Shown piece after piece: positions 52,624 to 61,938 of a DNA stretch of 64,000 bases. Each line of letters begins with the position of its first letter. The first letter of the stretch is position 1. The notes beneath the pieces were generated by a model. The model was not told where the DNA came from. It saw only the letters and a list, made by a program, of their open reading frames with translations, and did no database searches. This stretch comes from Henriciella litoralis (GTDB taxonomy: Bacteria; Pseudomonadota; Alphaproteobacteria; Caulobacterales; Hyphomonadaceae): contig NZ_NCSS01000006.1 in assembly GCF_002088935.1 (NCBI RefSeq), positions 2,978,078 through 3,042,077 on the forward strand, given 5' to 3'. The position numbers and the translations under genes were made by a program.

Positions 52624-54069
52624 TTATCCAAGCACCCGGACTACGATGTTTATGAGGCGGCGTACAAAGCCCGTGTAAGGCGGGAAAAGCATGTGCGTAA
52701 TCGAATGCTTTTCCTCCAGCACAGCTTTTTCATGCGAAAATGCCTTGAAGCCATATTCCCCATGGGCCGCCCCGATGCCGGAGTTGTTGACGCCGCCAAA
52801 TGGCAGGTTCGGGTGCAGGAAATGCACAACAGTAAGGTTTACGCCCACCGCGCCCGAAGAGGTGCGCGTGATAATCTGGTCAGCGAAGTCATTGCTTTTG
52901 TCGAAGATATAAAGAGCAAGGGGCTTGGGGTTTGCGTTGATCTTGTCGATAACTTTGTCCAGATCAACATATTCGATGATCGGCAAAATTGGCCCGAACA
53001 GCTCTTCCTGAGTGATTTCCATATCATCCGAAACCTCGGAAATCAGCGTCGGGGCAACGAAGTTCTGGCCCGCATCGGTCTGACCGCCCTGAAGGATACT
53101 TGCGCCTTTGGCACGGGCATCCTCGATCAGGTTGCGCAGCCGGTCAAAATGCCTATCGTTCACGATCCGGCAATAGTCGGGCGTTGCTTTTTGTGCCTCG
53201 GGCGTTTTCCCATAGACCCGACCGATCTCGGCCTGAAGCGCGGTCTTGAACGCGGCCGATACATCGCGGTGCACATACACATGATCGGGGGCGATACAGG
53301 TCTGACCGTTGTTTGAGAACTTGCCCCAGACGATGTTTCGCGCGGCCTTTTTGATATTGGCGTTGGGCCCGACGATAGTGGGCGACTTGCCACCAAGTTC
53401 CAGAGTGACCGATGTCAGGCTTTTTGCCGCCGCCTCCATCACGACCTTGCCGATCGCCGGGCTGCCCGTGAAGAATATGTGGTCGAAGGGCAGTGACAGA
53501 AGCTCCTGGGAAACCAAGGCATCGCCTTCGATGACCTTGACCAGATCCGGTGTGAACGCCTCTTCCACGATGTCGGTGATGACCTGGGCCGCATTCGGTG
53601 TCATTTCGGACGGCTTGATAATGGCGCTGTTGCCGGCCGCGATTGCCGAAACCAGCGGCCCGAGCGAAAGATTCACCGGATAATTCCAGGGCGCGATGAT
53701 CAGGCATACACCCTTGGCCTCGGGGCGAACCCGTGCCTTGGTGCCAAACACCCCCAAAGTGGCGCGCGCCCGTTTGGGGCGCATCCACGACTTCAGATGG
53801 TGTTTGGTGTGCCGGATTTCCTGAAGCACAGGAAAGATCTCGGTCAGTTTCACTTCTTCGGCGGGTTTGCGAAAATCAGCCGCGCAAGCCGCGATGATTT
53901 TGTCCTCGTTCCGTTTGACGGCCTCTGCCAGGCGGTCCAGCTGTGCGATACGTGCCTTGCGGTCAAAGACCGCCCGCCGGGCAAGTTGTGCTCGAAGCTG
54001 GGTGTCAAACGCCGCTCGGATGTCATCGGCACCGGCTGTTTTGGCGGGAAATGAGGCAACCTGATTCAT
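52624..54069 (-). CDS. alkH: Aldehyde dehydrogenase
   Basis: A 481-residue NAD(P)-dependent aldehyde dehydrogenase oxidising alkanals to acids. The frame is open to 54315, but [10 protein letters not shown] (54069) is 10 bp downstream of the alkG stop and agrees with family length. The catalytic Cys258 is in [11 protein letters not shown] and Glu224 in [10 protein letters not shown]. The NAD site contains [16 protein letters not shown] and [11 protein letters not shown]. The C-terminal hydrophobic tail ([23 protein letters not shown]) resembles class 3 ALDH membrane anchors, fitting work at the membrane with AlkB and AlkJ. Confidence 0.92.
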   Translation of the reverse strand: MNQVASFPAKTAGADDIRAAFDTQLRAQLARRAVFDRKARIAQLDRLAEAVKRNEDKIIAACAADFRKPAEEVKLTEIFPVLQEIRHTKHHLKSWMRPKRARATLGVFGTKARVRPEAKGVCLIIAPWNYPVNLSLGPLVSAIAAGNSAIIKPSEMTPNAAQVITDIVEEAFTPDLVKVIEGDALVSQELLSLPFDHIFFTGSPAIGKVVMEAAAKSLTSVTLELGGKSPTIVGPNANIKKAARNIVWGKFSNNGQTCIAPDHVYVHRDVSAAFKTALQAEIGRVYGKTPEAQKATPDYCRIVNDRHFDRLRNLIEDARAKGASILQGGQTDAGQNFVAPTLISEVSDDMEITQEELFGPILPIIEYVDLDKVIDKINANPKPLALYIFDKSNDFADQIITRTSSGAVGVNLTVVHFLHPNLPFGGVNNSGIGAAHGEYGFKAFSHEKAVLEEKHSITHMLFPPYTGFVRRLINIVVRVLG

Positions 54070-54079
54070 GTTCACGCTC

Positions 54080-54553
54080 TTATTTTTCTTCGTAGAGGAC
54101 ATAGTCCTCTTTCGTGGCACCACAGTCCGGGCAGCACCAATCATCGGGGATCTGGCTGAACAAAGTTCCCGGCGGAAAACCTTCGTGTTCGTCGCCAAGG
54201 GCTTCGTCGTAGATATGACCGCATGTGATGCAAAGCCATTTCCGGTAGGCGGTTCCGGCGGCGGGGGCCGCCTGTGCCACCGGAGCAGGCGGCGGTGCGG
54301 CGGCAGGAGCGGCAACCGCCACGGGTGCGGGTGCCGGGGCCGGAGCGGATGTCGGTGCCGGTGCCGGGGTTGGTGTAGGCGCTGCGGCTTCTCCGATCAG
54401 CAAAAAGTCCTCTTTGTCGCGGACCGCGCAATCGGGGCACGCAAAGTCTTCGGGCACTTGCGACCACGGCGTTCCCGGCGGGAAACCTTCATGCGGGTGG
54501 CCCTGGATTTCATCGTAGGTGTATCCGCAATCCGGGCATTGATATTTGGCCAT
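54080..54553 (-). CDS. alkG: Two-domain rubredoxin AlkG
   Basis: A 157-residue electron carrier that supplies AlkB. There are two rubredoxin domains: Cys6/Cys9 with Cys39/Cys42 ([18 protein letters not shown]) and Cys108/Cys111 with Cys141/Cys144 ([17 protein letters not shown]). A Pro/Ala-rich linker of about 45 residues joins them. The two-domain form is diagnostic for AlkG of the GPo1 type. The start follows AAGGGAGGAATGAAC. In GPo1 a single-domain alkF lies between alkB and alkG; it is absent here. Confidence 0.95.
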   Translation of the reverse strand: MAKYQCPDCGYTYDEIQGHPHEGFPPGTPWSQVPEDFACPDCAVRDKEDFLLIGEAAAPTPTPAPAPTSAPAPAPAPVAVAAPAAAPPPAPVAQAAPAAGTAYRKWLCITCGHIYDEALGDEHEGFPPGTLFSQIPDDWCCPDCGATKEDYVLYEEK

Positions 54554-54676
54554 TGTTCATTCCTCCCTTACACACATGAGTTGACAGGCAAGCACATGCG
54601 TCGTCCCAGATTTTCTGTCGGTTGTGTCTGCGGCCCCGTCTTCGAGTGCGAGCAAGGGGCTGTTTGTCAGGTCAGG

Positions 54677-54697
54677 GTTGGCCCCATCGGGGCCAAC
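54677..54697 (-). promoter_or_regulatory. Intercistronic hairpin between alkB and alkG
   Basis: GTTGGCCCC and GGGGCCAAC form a perfect 9-bp stem with a 3-base loop, within the 174-bp gap. No T-run follows in the direction of transcription (leftward), so it may stabilise or process the alkB mRNA rather than terminate. It could make alkB more abundant than downstream genes. Confidence 0.55.
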
Positions 54698-54727
54698 GCC
54701 TTTGTCTGAGATGCCAAGCCTTGGGTT

Positions 54728-55939
54728 TTATTCGGCGGGCATTGCGGCAGGCTGCGCAGGTGCGACCGACCCGAATTTGCGGTCATAGTAGTCGCGCATA
54801 CCGGGTTCGATCTGGATCTTGTTCAGATCGCCTTTGGCCCAGTCCAGGACACGATGATCCATGATCGACCGGAACCAGGAGGGGATCAGCGCGGCAAAGA
54901 ACATCCCGGGATAGCCCGAAGGAAGCGCAGGCAGATCCTTGAAGTCCCGCAGGGATTGATAGGACCGCGTCGGGTGCGCGTGGTGGTCCGAGTGCCGCTG
55001 CAGGTGGAACAGGATCAGGTTGGACATGATATGGTTCGAGTTCCACGAATGGTGCGGCTTCTGATGCTCATACTTGCCGTTGGGCAGTTTTTCGCGCAGC
55101 AAGCCATAATGCTCGATATAGTTGGCCGAAGTCAGCTGCCACCATCCGTACGCCATCTGAATGGGCAGGAACACAAGCATGATGGGCCCGAAGAATGCCA
55201 GCAGCCCGGCGTAAAGAACGACGGTAATGATCAGCGGCTGAAGAATTTCGTTATCCAGGCTCCAGACGCTCTTACCACTCCGCTCAAGGCGCACCTCTTC
55301 TAGCTCCCAAGCGCGTTTGAAAGCCCCGGGGATTTCGCGGGTTGCGAAAGAATAGATGTTTTCGCCCATACGCGAGGTTGCCGGGTCTTTCGGGGTGGCC
55401 ACGTCACGGTGGTGCCCTTTGTTATGTTCGATGAAGAAGTGGCCATAGCCCACCACTGCCAGCACCAGTTTTGCCATCCAGCGATCAAAAGCTTCCTTCT
55501 TGTGACCGAGTTCATGGCCGGTGTTCAGCGCCAAACCGTTGACGACCCCCAGCGACAGTGCCAGCGCGACGAATTCGAGCGCATTCAGAGAATGGGTTGC
55601 GACCCACCAGCAAGACCCGATCAAAGCCGCATAATGCATGGGCACCGTCAGATAAGTAAGCACGCGATAATATCGGTCTCTTTCAAGATCAGGTACGGCC
55701 GATTCGGGGGGATTGGAAAAATCCTCGCCAAACATAGCGTCCAGCATCGGAACCGCCAGATACCATAAAATCAGCACAGTCCCGTACCAGATGCTCCAGC
55801 CGGTTACCGAGACCAGATACAGTCCGATTAGCGGCGTTGCCGGCCAGAATACGGACAAAATCCAAAAATACCGTTTCTTATCAACGTATACTTCATCGGC
55901 GCCAGCTTGCGCCGTGGACGCTTGGCTTAGATCGCTCAT
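54728..55939 (-). CDS. alkB: Alkane 1-monooxygenase AlkB
   Basis: A 403-residue integral-membrane di-iron hydroxylase of terminal alkane carbons. The start MSDLSQAS (55939) is preceded by GGGAGGAG; a longer frame to 56050 is not used. The histidine boxes are HELGHKK (142-148), EHNKGHHRDVATPKDPA (from 171) and LQRHSDHHAHP (313-323), with NYIEHYG at 273-279. Six hydrophobic helices are apparent. The length is close to GPo1 AlkB. It is first in the leftward operon, whose promoter lies in the gap with alkS. Confidence 0.97.
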   Translation of the reverse strand: MSDLSQASTAQAGADEVYVDKKRYFWILSVFWPATPLIGLYLVSVTGWSIWYGTVLILWYLAVPMLDAMFGEDFSNPPESAVPDLERDRYYRVLTYLTVPMHYAALIGSCWWVATHSLNALEFVALALSLGVVNGLALNTGHELGHKKEAFDRWMAKLVLAVVGYGHFFIEHNKGHHRDVATPKDPATSRMGENIYSFATREIPGAFKRAWELEEVRLERSGKSVWSLDNEILQPLIITVVLYAGLLAFFGPIMLVFLPIQMAYGWWQLTSANYIEHYGLLREKLPNGKYEHQKPHHSWNSNHIMSNLILFHLQRHSDHHAHPTRSYQSLRDFKDLPALPSGYPGMFFAALIPSWFRSIMDHRVLDWAKGDLNKIQIEPGMRDYYDRKFGSVAPAQPAAMPAE

Positions 55940-56064
55940 TAGTCTACTCCTCCCAAGGAAAAGGCTATTGTAAGTTTCTGTATTGGCCAGAAGAGCATCT
56001 CCTTTTCGTACTTGCTGCTTCTTGCCGCTTGGAATTAAGCTGCCTCTCAATCAGGTCACCCCAC

Positions 56065-56084
56065 AACTACACGTTCGTGTAGTT
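56065..56084. promoter_or_regulatory. 20-bp palindrome, candidate AlkS binding site
   Basis: AACTACACGTTCGTGTAGTT is a perfect palindrome between divergent alkB (start 126 bp leftward) and alkS (start 68 bp rightward). AlkS of GPo1 is known to act at promoters of both alkB and alkS; this is the most striking symmetric sequence in the gap. Whether it is AlkS or another regulator cannot be told. Confidence 0.5.
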
Positions 56085-56151
56085 TAGAGTTTTTTGTGCG
56101 CTAGGTAAGATGTCGGCACGCCTACGATACATCACTTTCAGGGAGGGAGGG

Positions 56152-58767
56152 ATGATTAAGACCTCCAGCGCAATCCCGAACGACATCTACGATTTTCTGG
56201 AACGCATGAATGTCCGTCAAAAGAAATTGACTCAGGGCTGCCTGAGACGTGACAGACTGGATATTGCGGGACACCCCGGCGCGAAATGCCTCCTTTATCA
56301 GGCACCTCGCGGCTTCGGCAAATCAGTGCAGATCGCCTTGTGCGCCCAATCGGCTGCCGACCGAGGAGACGATTGTATCTATCTGGACCTGTCGTCGTTC
56401 TGGCCAGAGAGCGTCTCTGAAGCGGACCTTATTGCAACCGCGATTGTCGCAATGCTTTCGCCACCGGACCTTCCCGTCACGTCCGGTGATCGCGGCCCAG
56501 AGATCATCGCACTGCGCCTTCTTTTCGATTGGAAAAGACCCGTCATGATTTGCTTGGACGGCGTTTCTGACTCTGCCGCCACACAGAGATTTCTGAAAAC
56601 GATCACCCTGGAAACGCCAGAAGCCGTTCGACTGGTAGTAAGCGGGCACCAACCGGGCACGTTGGTCACCCTGTCGGTAGTTTCGCATGTGGTGACGATC
56701 GGTCCAAGAGAGTTAAGCTTCACTCTTGACGAGACATGTTCAATTCTACCGTTGGAAGCCGACCGGGCGACGAAGATATACAACAAGACGGCTGGTTGGC
56801 CGCTTCTATGCGCACTGGCTGGCAAATCGAAAGCATCAGGCGACGCGATCGCTGACCTTTCAGAGGTTCAGGCATACTTCGAAACCGACGTACTGGCACA
56901 GATTACGCGGCCGCTCCTCGATCACCTGATTAACGCCAGTTGGCTGGAGGAAATCACGGCAGACTGCAGCGATTATGTGTTCAAGATTAACGATTCCAGT
57001 TGCAAATTGGCAGAACTAGCATCGCGCCACGGGCTTTTGATGTCCAGCGATGAAAAACCAAAATGCTATGAAATGAACCGGGCCCTGAGAGAGTACCTGC
57101 GCAATCGTTTCAACGAAGCAAATGGCTCGCGTCGGTCGTATTTCCTAAAACGTATCGCATTCTGGCATTGGCGAAAAAAAGAGTACCGTTTGGTCGTGGA
57201 TGTTGCTCTTCGCGCACACGATCACAGCTGGGCCAAACGGCTAACTGATCAAGCTCTGTTAGATCTAGCCCTGAGACAAGGAGAGATTGAGGCTTTGACG
57301 ATCTGGTTCACGGGCATTCCCAGAGCCAAACTGCTTCAGATGCCATCCTTGGCTATCGGATATGCTTGGGTGCTGTACTTCAGTCAGCGCGCACAGGAAG
57401 CACAGGATGTGCTTTCCAGGCTGAACGACCAGAGGGTTTCCGCACCTTCGGAGGAGGAAGATTCGAATGGCTGGGGGAAACTGGTGCATGCCATCGGTCT
57501 TGCCACCCACGATGAATTGAAAGAAAGCGATGAAAGATGCGCGGCCTGGGTTGATACCTATGGGTCGGCCAATCCTGTCGGCCATGCCGCGGCACAGACG
57601 TGCAGAGCATTCATCGCCGCTTCCGGCAGGCAGTTTGCTGCCCTTTCAGATCAAATAGCCTCCGCCACGGTCGTGAGCGGCGCGGTCCGTCACCGTTATG
57701 CGTTTGGCTGGCTTGCTGCTGCTGGGATTCTGGCTAAGCTGCTCAATGGCGACATCTATGGCGCGCGCAGCGAGATTCGTCGCGCACAGAAAAACGAAAA
57801 CGTCGCCCATGAGCGCACACCCTTTATCAAAGGAATGCTCGCGGCCTTCGAGCTTCAGGTCCAAACAGAAGAAGAGTCGATCACACCCGATGAGCGTCTT
57901 GTGCAAGAGGCTCTGGATTTTGCGCTGGAATTCGGGGTGACGGATGTGGTGTGGAACACCGTCCGAAGCGCGGCCGAGATCTATATTCGCCAGGGTGACA
58001 CATTGCAGGCGTTCTTGTTGCTTGAACGTTGCCGCCTGATGGCAAAGGATCGCGGTCTGAAGCGGCTGGGCATTCTGGTGCGATTGGGCTCCGAAGTCTT
58101 TGCTATGGGAACCCGAACCAGCACTCCGCTCTCGACCGAGCCGCTTCCGTCCGACGAAGACCTGCTGTTTCTGCCAAACCAGAATCGCGCCATCCAGGCG
58201 GAAATCGTCTTGCTAGAAGCCTCAAGATTTCTGCGAGACGGCAAACTGGGCCTGGCCGAGATGCACGCTCGAAAAGCCCTTTCCAACTTTTCCGCCGTCC
58301 GAGACCAACGCGGAGAAATCAGGGCGCAATATACGCTTGCGACTGCAATTTATCTGATGGGCGAAAAAAAGCAGGCGCTGAAAAGAATCGCCGATGCCGA
58401 TCTGAAGGCACAACAACTGGGCGCTTTCAGGTCCTTGATAAACAGGCGGCATTTTCTGCGTGTCATCAGTCCAGCGGCGAAAGCGTTCTTGGATCAACGG
58501 ACAACTCAGGTCGCCAGGACCAAAGTACCTGCGCATGATGTGCAGATTACTGAACGCCCCTTTGCATATAGATCGGCCCCCATAAGTCAGAAGCAGGTAA
58601 TCGTCCTGCAACATGCCGCACTTGGGCTGAGCAACAAGGAAATTGCAGTGCGCATGCATGTCACGGAAGACACCGTGAAGTGGCATTTCAGAAAAATTTT
58701 GCGTGGTCTAAACGTCGCCAATCGCACCGAGGCAGTAATGGCTGCGCGCTCGCTTAGCCTCATCTAA
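56152..58767 (+). CDS. alkS: MalT/LuxR-type alkane-responsive activator AlkS
   Basis: An 871-residue large ATP-binding LuxR regulator (STAND/LAL class). ATG 56152 follows GGGAGGGAGGG; an in-frame ATG at 56110 is less likely. Walker A is YQAPRGFGKS (residues 49-58) and Walker B-like VMICLDGVSD. The middle is helical, TPR-like (MalT sensor). The C-terminal LuxR HTH is LSNKEIAVRMHVTEDTVKWHFRKIL. GPo1 AlkS has 882 residues and senses C5-C10 alkanes. It is divergent from alkB and precedes alkT by 30 bp, so alkST is an operon as in GPo1. Confidence 0.94.
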   Translation: MIKTSSAIPNDIYDFLERMNVRQKKLTQGCLRRDRLDIAGHPGAKCLLYQAPRGFGKSVQIALCAQSAADRGDDCIYLDLSSFWPESVSEADLIATAIVAMLSPPDLPVTSGDRGPEIIALRLLFDWKRPVMICLDGVSDSAATQRFLKTITLETPEAVRLVVSGHQPGTLVTLSVVSHVVTIGPRELSFTLDETCSILPLEADRATKIYNKTAGWPLLCALAGKSKASGDAIADLSEVQAYFETDVLAQITRPLLDHLINASWLEEITADCSDYVFKINDSSCKLAELASRHGLLMSSDEKPKCYEMNRALREYLRNRFNEANGSRRSYFLKRIAFWHWRKKEYRLVVDVALRAHDHSWAKRLTDQALLDLALRQGEIEALTIWFTGIPRAKLLQMPSLAIGYAWVLYFSQRAQEAQDVLSRLNDQRVSAPSEEEDSNGWGKLVHAIGLATHDELKESDERCAAWVDTYGSANPVGHAAAQTCRAFIAASGRQFAALSDQIASATVVSGAVRHRYAFGWLAAAGILAKLLNGDIYGARSEIRRAQKNENVAHERTPFIKGMLAAFELQVQTEEESITPDERLVQEALDFALEFGVTDVVWNTVRSAAEIYIRQGDTLQAFLLLERCRLMAKDRGLKRLGILVRLGSEVFAMGTRTSTPLSTEPLPSDEDLLFLPNQNRAIQAEIVLLEASRFLRDGKLGLAEMHARKALSNFSAVRDQRGEIRAQYTLATAIYLMGEKKQALKRIADADLKAQQLGAFRSLINRRHFLRVISPAAKAFLDQRTTQVARTKVPAHDVQITERPFAYRSAPISQKQVIVLQHAALGLSNKEIAVRMHVTEDTVKWHFRKILRGLNVANRTEAVMAARSLSLI

Positions 58768-58797
58768 ACAATCGGTAAACCCGGGGAGGAAAGAAAC

Positions 58798-59979
58798 ATG
58801 AACACAACTGTGATTATCGGCAATGGAGCGGCCGGAACAAATGCTGCCGCAACCTTGCGCATGAATGGCTACGAAGGTGCGATAAAACTTATTGGCGATG
58901 AGGTGTCGCTGCCTTATCAGCGCCCGCCTCTGTCCAAGGCGTGGCTGCAGGGACCGGATAGACCGCAGCCAACTCTGATACGTCCTCTTTCATTCTACGA
59001 AGACAATCGCATCGACCTGATGCGGGCGCGCAAGGTCGTCAAGATTGATAGGAATAAGCGTAGAATCCACTTTGCGGACGGGAAGACGATGAAATTCAAT
59101 ACCTTGATCCTTGCCACAGGGGCATCGCCGCGTCGTCTTAATGCGAAGGGCGCGAACCTGAAAGGGATCCACTATCTGAGAGACCTGGGCGATTCGGCAA
59201 GGCTTCGCCAAGCCTTGAGCGATCCTGGCTGTCGCGACGTTGCAATCATTGGCGCCGGTGTTATCGGGCTCGAAGTGGCCTCTGCCGCGGTCAATCTTGG
59301 GAGAACCGTCACTGTTGTCGAGGCCGCCGCTCGCGCCATGGCCCGCGTTGCCTCACCCGCAACAACCAATTTCGTTACTCAGAAGCTGAAAGATGCCGGT
59401 GTTCAGTTTCTCTTCAATCAGAAGATTGAGAGGTTCGGCGCCGCTGATCGCCGCGTTTCCTCGATCCATCTTGGCGATGGATCCCAAATAAAGACCGATC
59501 TCGTGTTGGCGGGGATTGGTGCAACACCCAATATTGCGCTTGCCGAAGCCGCGGGCCTGGAATGTGACAATGGTATCTGCGTCGATCAGGACATGCGGAC
59601 ATCTGACTCCGAAATATTTGCAATCGGAGATTGTGCCCGCGGTGAAAACGAATTCGCATCCGGAAAACTGCGTATCGAAACCATTCACAATGCAACCACG
59701 CAGGCCCAGATTGCGGCAGCGGCCATTTGCAACAAAGAACGTCCTACCCCAGTTCCCCCACGGTTCTGGTCCGATCTCAAAGACATGAAGGTTCAGGCGG
59801 TCGGAATATCGTCCGGTTACGATCTGGTTCGCAGCGATGCTTCTCAGCATCCACCAACTTTGGAAACGCATCTGAAATGCGGCGAACGTCTTATCGCAGC
59901 CGAGATCGTAAACCTTCCCAATCGTCAGAGCGCCCTTGCGAGAGCGATTTCTCCGCGCATTCCAGTTGACACTCAATAA
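58798..59979 (+). CDS. alkT: Rubredoxin reductase
   Basis: A 393-residue FAD/NADH-dependent reductase that passes electrons from NADH to AlkG. The FAD motif is VIIGNGAAGTNAAATLR and the NAD motif is IIGAGVIGLEVASAAV; the second FAD contact is SEIFAIGDCARG. PLSKAWLQG and DLVLAGIGATPN are typical of this ferredoxin/rubredoxin reductase family. The start follows GGGGAGGAAAG. It completes the AlkB-AlkG-AlkT three-component system in this window. Confidence 0.93.
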   Translation: MNTTVIIGNGAAGTNAAATLRMNGYEGAIKLIGDEVSLPYQRPPLSKAWLQGPDRPQPTLIRPLSFYEDNRIDLMRARKVVKIDRNKRRIHFADGKTMKFNTLILATGASPRRLNAKGANLKGIHYLRDLGDSARLRQALSDPGCRDVAIIGAGVIGLEVASAAVNLGRTVTVVEAAARAMARVASPATTNFVTQKLKDAGVQFLFNQKIERFGAADRRVSSIHLGDGSQIKTDLVLAGIGATPNIALAEAAGLECDNGICVDQDMRTSDSEIFAIGDCARGENEFASGKLRIETIHNATTQAQIAAAAICNKERPTPVPPRFWSDLKDMKVQAVGISSGYDLVRSDASQHPPTLETHLKCGERLIAAEIVNLPNRQSALARAISPRIPVDTQ

Positions 59980-60495
59980 TCCACAATCAGGTCTGATTTT
60001 GGGGCGAGTTCGGCCACTTTTTCTGCTTCGAAGCCGCATCCAGAGTATTGGACAGATTCCACACCTCGTTCTTTGCGCCTGGATTTGAATTTTCAATAGG
60101 TTGTCCATTGGGCGATGCCGAAGGAGACTGATGTTCCGACACGTCAACTTCGCCGGAGGAACACCACATGGACATGCATCAGAATGCGCGCACTGACCCG
60201 ATCCTTTTGGACGCGGCCACGAACAAAGAATCACCTGGCTGCATTCATGGAGGTAAAGCGATTTCGGCCTTAAGAAATCATATCGAAATTGCGCAAGGCG
60301 GAGGCAACTGTGCGCATCGCGACGACTGCCACCCTGCTTTCTTCCCACAAAGACAGCTATACTCAACAGGACATGACAGCTGGCGATCCAGCCCTCCCGC
60401 CAGGTTCCTCACAGGCGGTAGCCACCGGAAGGCGAAGCTTTTTTGGTGATTGAACGCTCGATGCCTGGATGGCCGTGATGATGAAGCTTCGGACA
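59980..60495. other. Junction region, alkT to trb operon, IS remnants
   Basis: These 516 bp contain no intact gene. At 60168-60191 the frame MDMHQNAR after GGAGGAACACC looks like the N-terminus of an IS481-type transposase, but the similarity ends at once. The sequence CGGCCACTTTTTC occurs at about 60010 and again near 60543, at the edge of the changed DUF2274 gene; it may mark ends of a lost IS. No further element is recognised. Confidence 0.4.
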
Positions 60496-60756
60496 TCAGG
60501 TGATTTGTGGTTCCGACGTTGACCGGGGGGAGTAAGGCGACCGGCCACTTTTTCGAGATTTCGAGAAACCACGATCTGTCGCCATGAACCGCGCCAACAT
60601 AGGTGCGATAAGCTTTGCGGCTTCGTTCTTCTGTCCGGTCTCACGCGCGAGCACTTCGGCATAGGCGACAAGGTCCCTGTGCACATCGGCGGGCAGTTCG
60701 ATGTTCAGTTTGACAGGTTTGTCATCAGGTATGGCGCCGAGTTTCAATTTGGTCAT
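60496..60756 (-). CDS. DUF2274 family protein, altered C-terminus
   Basis: An 86-residue protein that regularly follows trbI in alphaproteobacterial trb operons. The N-terminal part (MTKLKLGAIPDDKPVKLNIEL, ADVHRDLVAYAEVLARETGQ, ARFMATDRGF) is well conserved and looks like a small ribbon-helix-helix-type protein. After about residue 70 the tail (SGRSPYSPRSTSEPQIT) does not fit the family and coincides with the GGCCACTTTTTC sequence. The 3' end has probably been replaced by insertion or deletion. Confidence 0.75.
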   Translation of the reverse strand: MTKLKLGAIPDDKPVKLNIELPADVHRDLVAYAEVLARETGQKNEAAKLIAPMLARFMATDRGFSKSRKSGRSPYSPRSTSEPQIT

Positions 60757-60759
60757 GGG

Positions 60760-61938
60760 TCAATTCCGATAGGGTTCGAGGATGAGGTCACGCGTGACCA
60801 TCACGCGCACTGGGAATCCGGGGCGAATGGTCAGAGTCGGCGGGATGGAAATCTGACGGCGGACAATCTCGTCCCCGGCGCGCCCGATCGTGTCCTGGGT
60901 CCCCTCACGAATGGCGCGAGCAATGTCATCGTCATCGTCGGCGCCCAATTCCACTCCGATATTCAGGACGGTGGCGAGCCCAGCCGCCATGAACAGCCTG
61001 CCCCAATGATTGTTCACACCATCTTCGAGCCCGGCATAGCCCGCTTCGTCGGCGCCGGGCTGGCGTTCGAGAACGATGGAGCGCCCGTTGGGCAGGATCA
61101 GGCGCGTCCATACCAGCAGCACGCGGCTTTGCCCGAAGGCGACGCGGCTGTCGTATTCACCGATGAGGCGCGCGCCTTGGGGGATCAGCAGGAAGCGACC
61201 GGTCGGGCTGTCATAGACATTGGAGGTCACTTGCGCGGTGATCTGGCCGGGAAGGTCCGAGCGCAGACCCGTGACCAGCGCCGCCGGAATGACCGCACCG
61301 GCCTGGACCACATAGGGGCTTGGCGGGTCGACGAGTCGATCCGCGGCCGTCGTTCGGCGGTCAACGGGTTCGTCGAGAAATCCTTCCCACCTGTCCGCCG
61401 CGTCTGGCGTGGCGCCGGTTGCGCTCGCGGGAAAGAATGATCCGGGATCGGACAGCATGGGTGCGACCACAGGCGAAGTTTGCGGTTGTTCGCCAATGGC
61501 GGTCTTGGCTTCGGCGAAAAGTCGACTGAGCCGGGCCGCCTCCAACTCCTGAAACCGGCGCTGTTCGTCCGGATCGACGGCAGGCGCAGTGACGACCGCC
61601 GGCACGGGCTGACCGCGTTGTTGAGCGGACAGTATCGGCCGCCCGAGTTCACCGGGCAGCGGCGGTCCAAGTTGCGGTATGCGTGTGTAGTCGGTCGGAA
61701 GGCGCGACAGACCTTCGGCTGCCTGGATGCGCTCGGTCGAATAGAGTTCCGGCGGTCCATCGGCCGGTTTGCGATCTTGCAGAGCCACAATCAGGATGGC
61801 GCCGAGACCGAGTCCGCTGGCCGCGCCAAGAACCGTCAGCGTGCGACGTGAGAGACGCATGACCCTTGGCGGATCGGCGCGCAGCCGCAAGGAGGCGGCG
61901 ATCTCTTTTTCCTCACGGGGTTCTCTATCGTCGCTCAT
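60760..61938 (-). CDS. trbI: Conjugal transfer protein TrbI (VirB10)
   Basis: A 392-residue type IV secretion protein linking inner and outer membranes. A cytosolic N-terminus rich in charged residues precedes one helix (LTVLGAASGLGLGAILIVAL, about residues 33-52). A Pro-rich periplasmic linker follows. The C-terminal VirB10 domain holds YVVQAGAVIPAALVTGLRSDLPGQI, GRFLLIPQGARLIGEYDSRVAFG and RLILPNGRSIVL. Its start overlaps the trbG stop. Length and order are normal for the trb type. Confidence 0.93.
   Translation of the reverse strand: MSDDREPREEKEIAASLRLRADPPRVMRLSRRTLTVLGAASGLGLGAILIVALQDRKPADGPPELYSTERIQAAEGLSRLPTDYTRIPQLGPPLPGELGRPILSAQQRGQPVPAVVTAPAVDPDEQRRFQELEAARLSRLFAEAKTAIGEQPQTSPVVAPMLSDPGSFFPASATGATPDAADRWEGFLDEPVDRRTTAADRLVDPPSPYVVQAGAVIPAALVTGLRSDLPGQITAQVTSNVYDSPTGRFLLIPQGARLIGEYDSRVAFGQSRVLLVWTRLILPNGRSIVLERQPGADEAGYAGLEDGVNNHWGRLFMAAGLATVLNIGVELGADDDDDIARAIREGTQDTIGRAGDEIVRRQISIPPTLTIRPGFPVRVMVTRDLILEPYRN

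Noticed and set aside
54554..54727. Remnant of alkF
   Set aside because: No CxxC rubredoxin motif in any frame of the spacer.
60168..60449. 93-codon rightward ORF as a real gene
   Set aside because: Only the first eight residues resemble an IS481-type transposase; the rest has no family likeness and looks like junction sequence.
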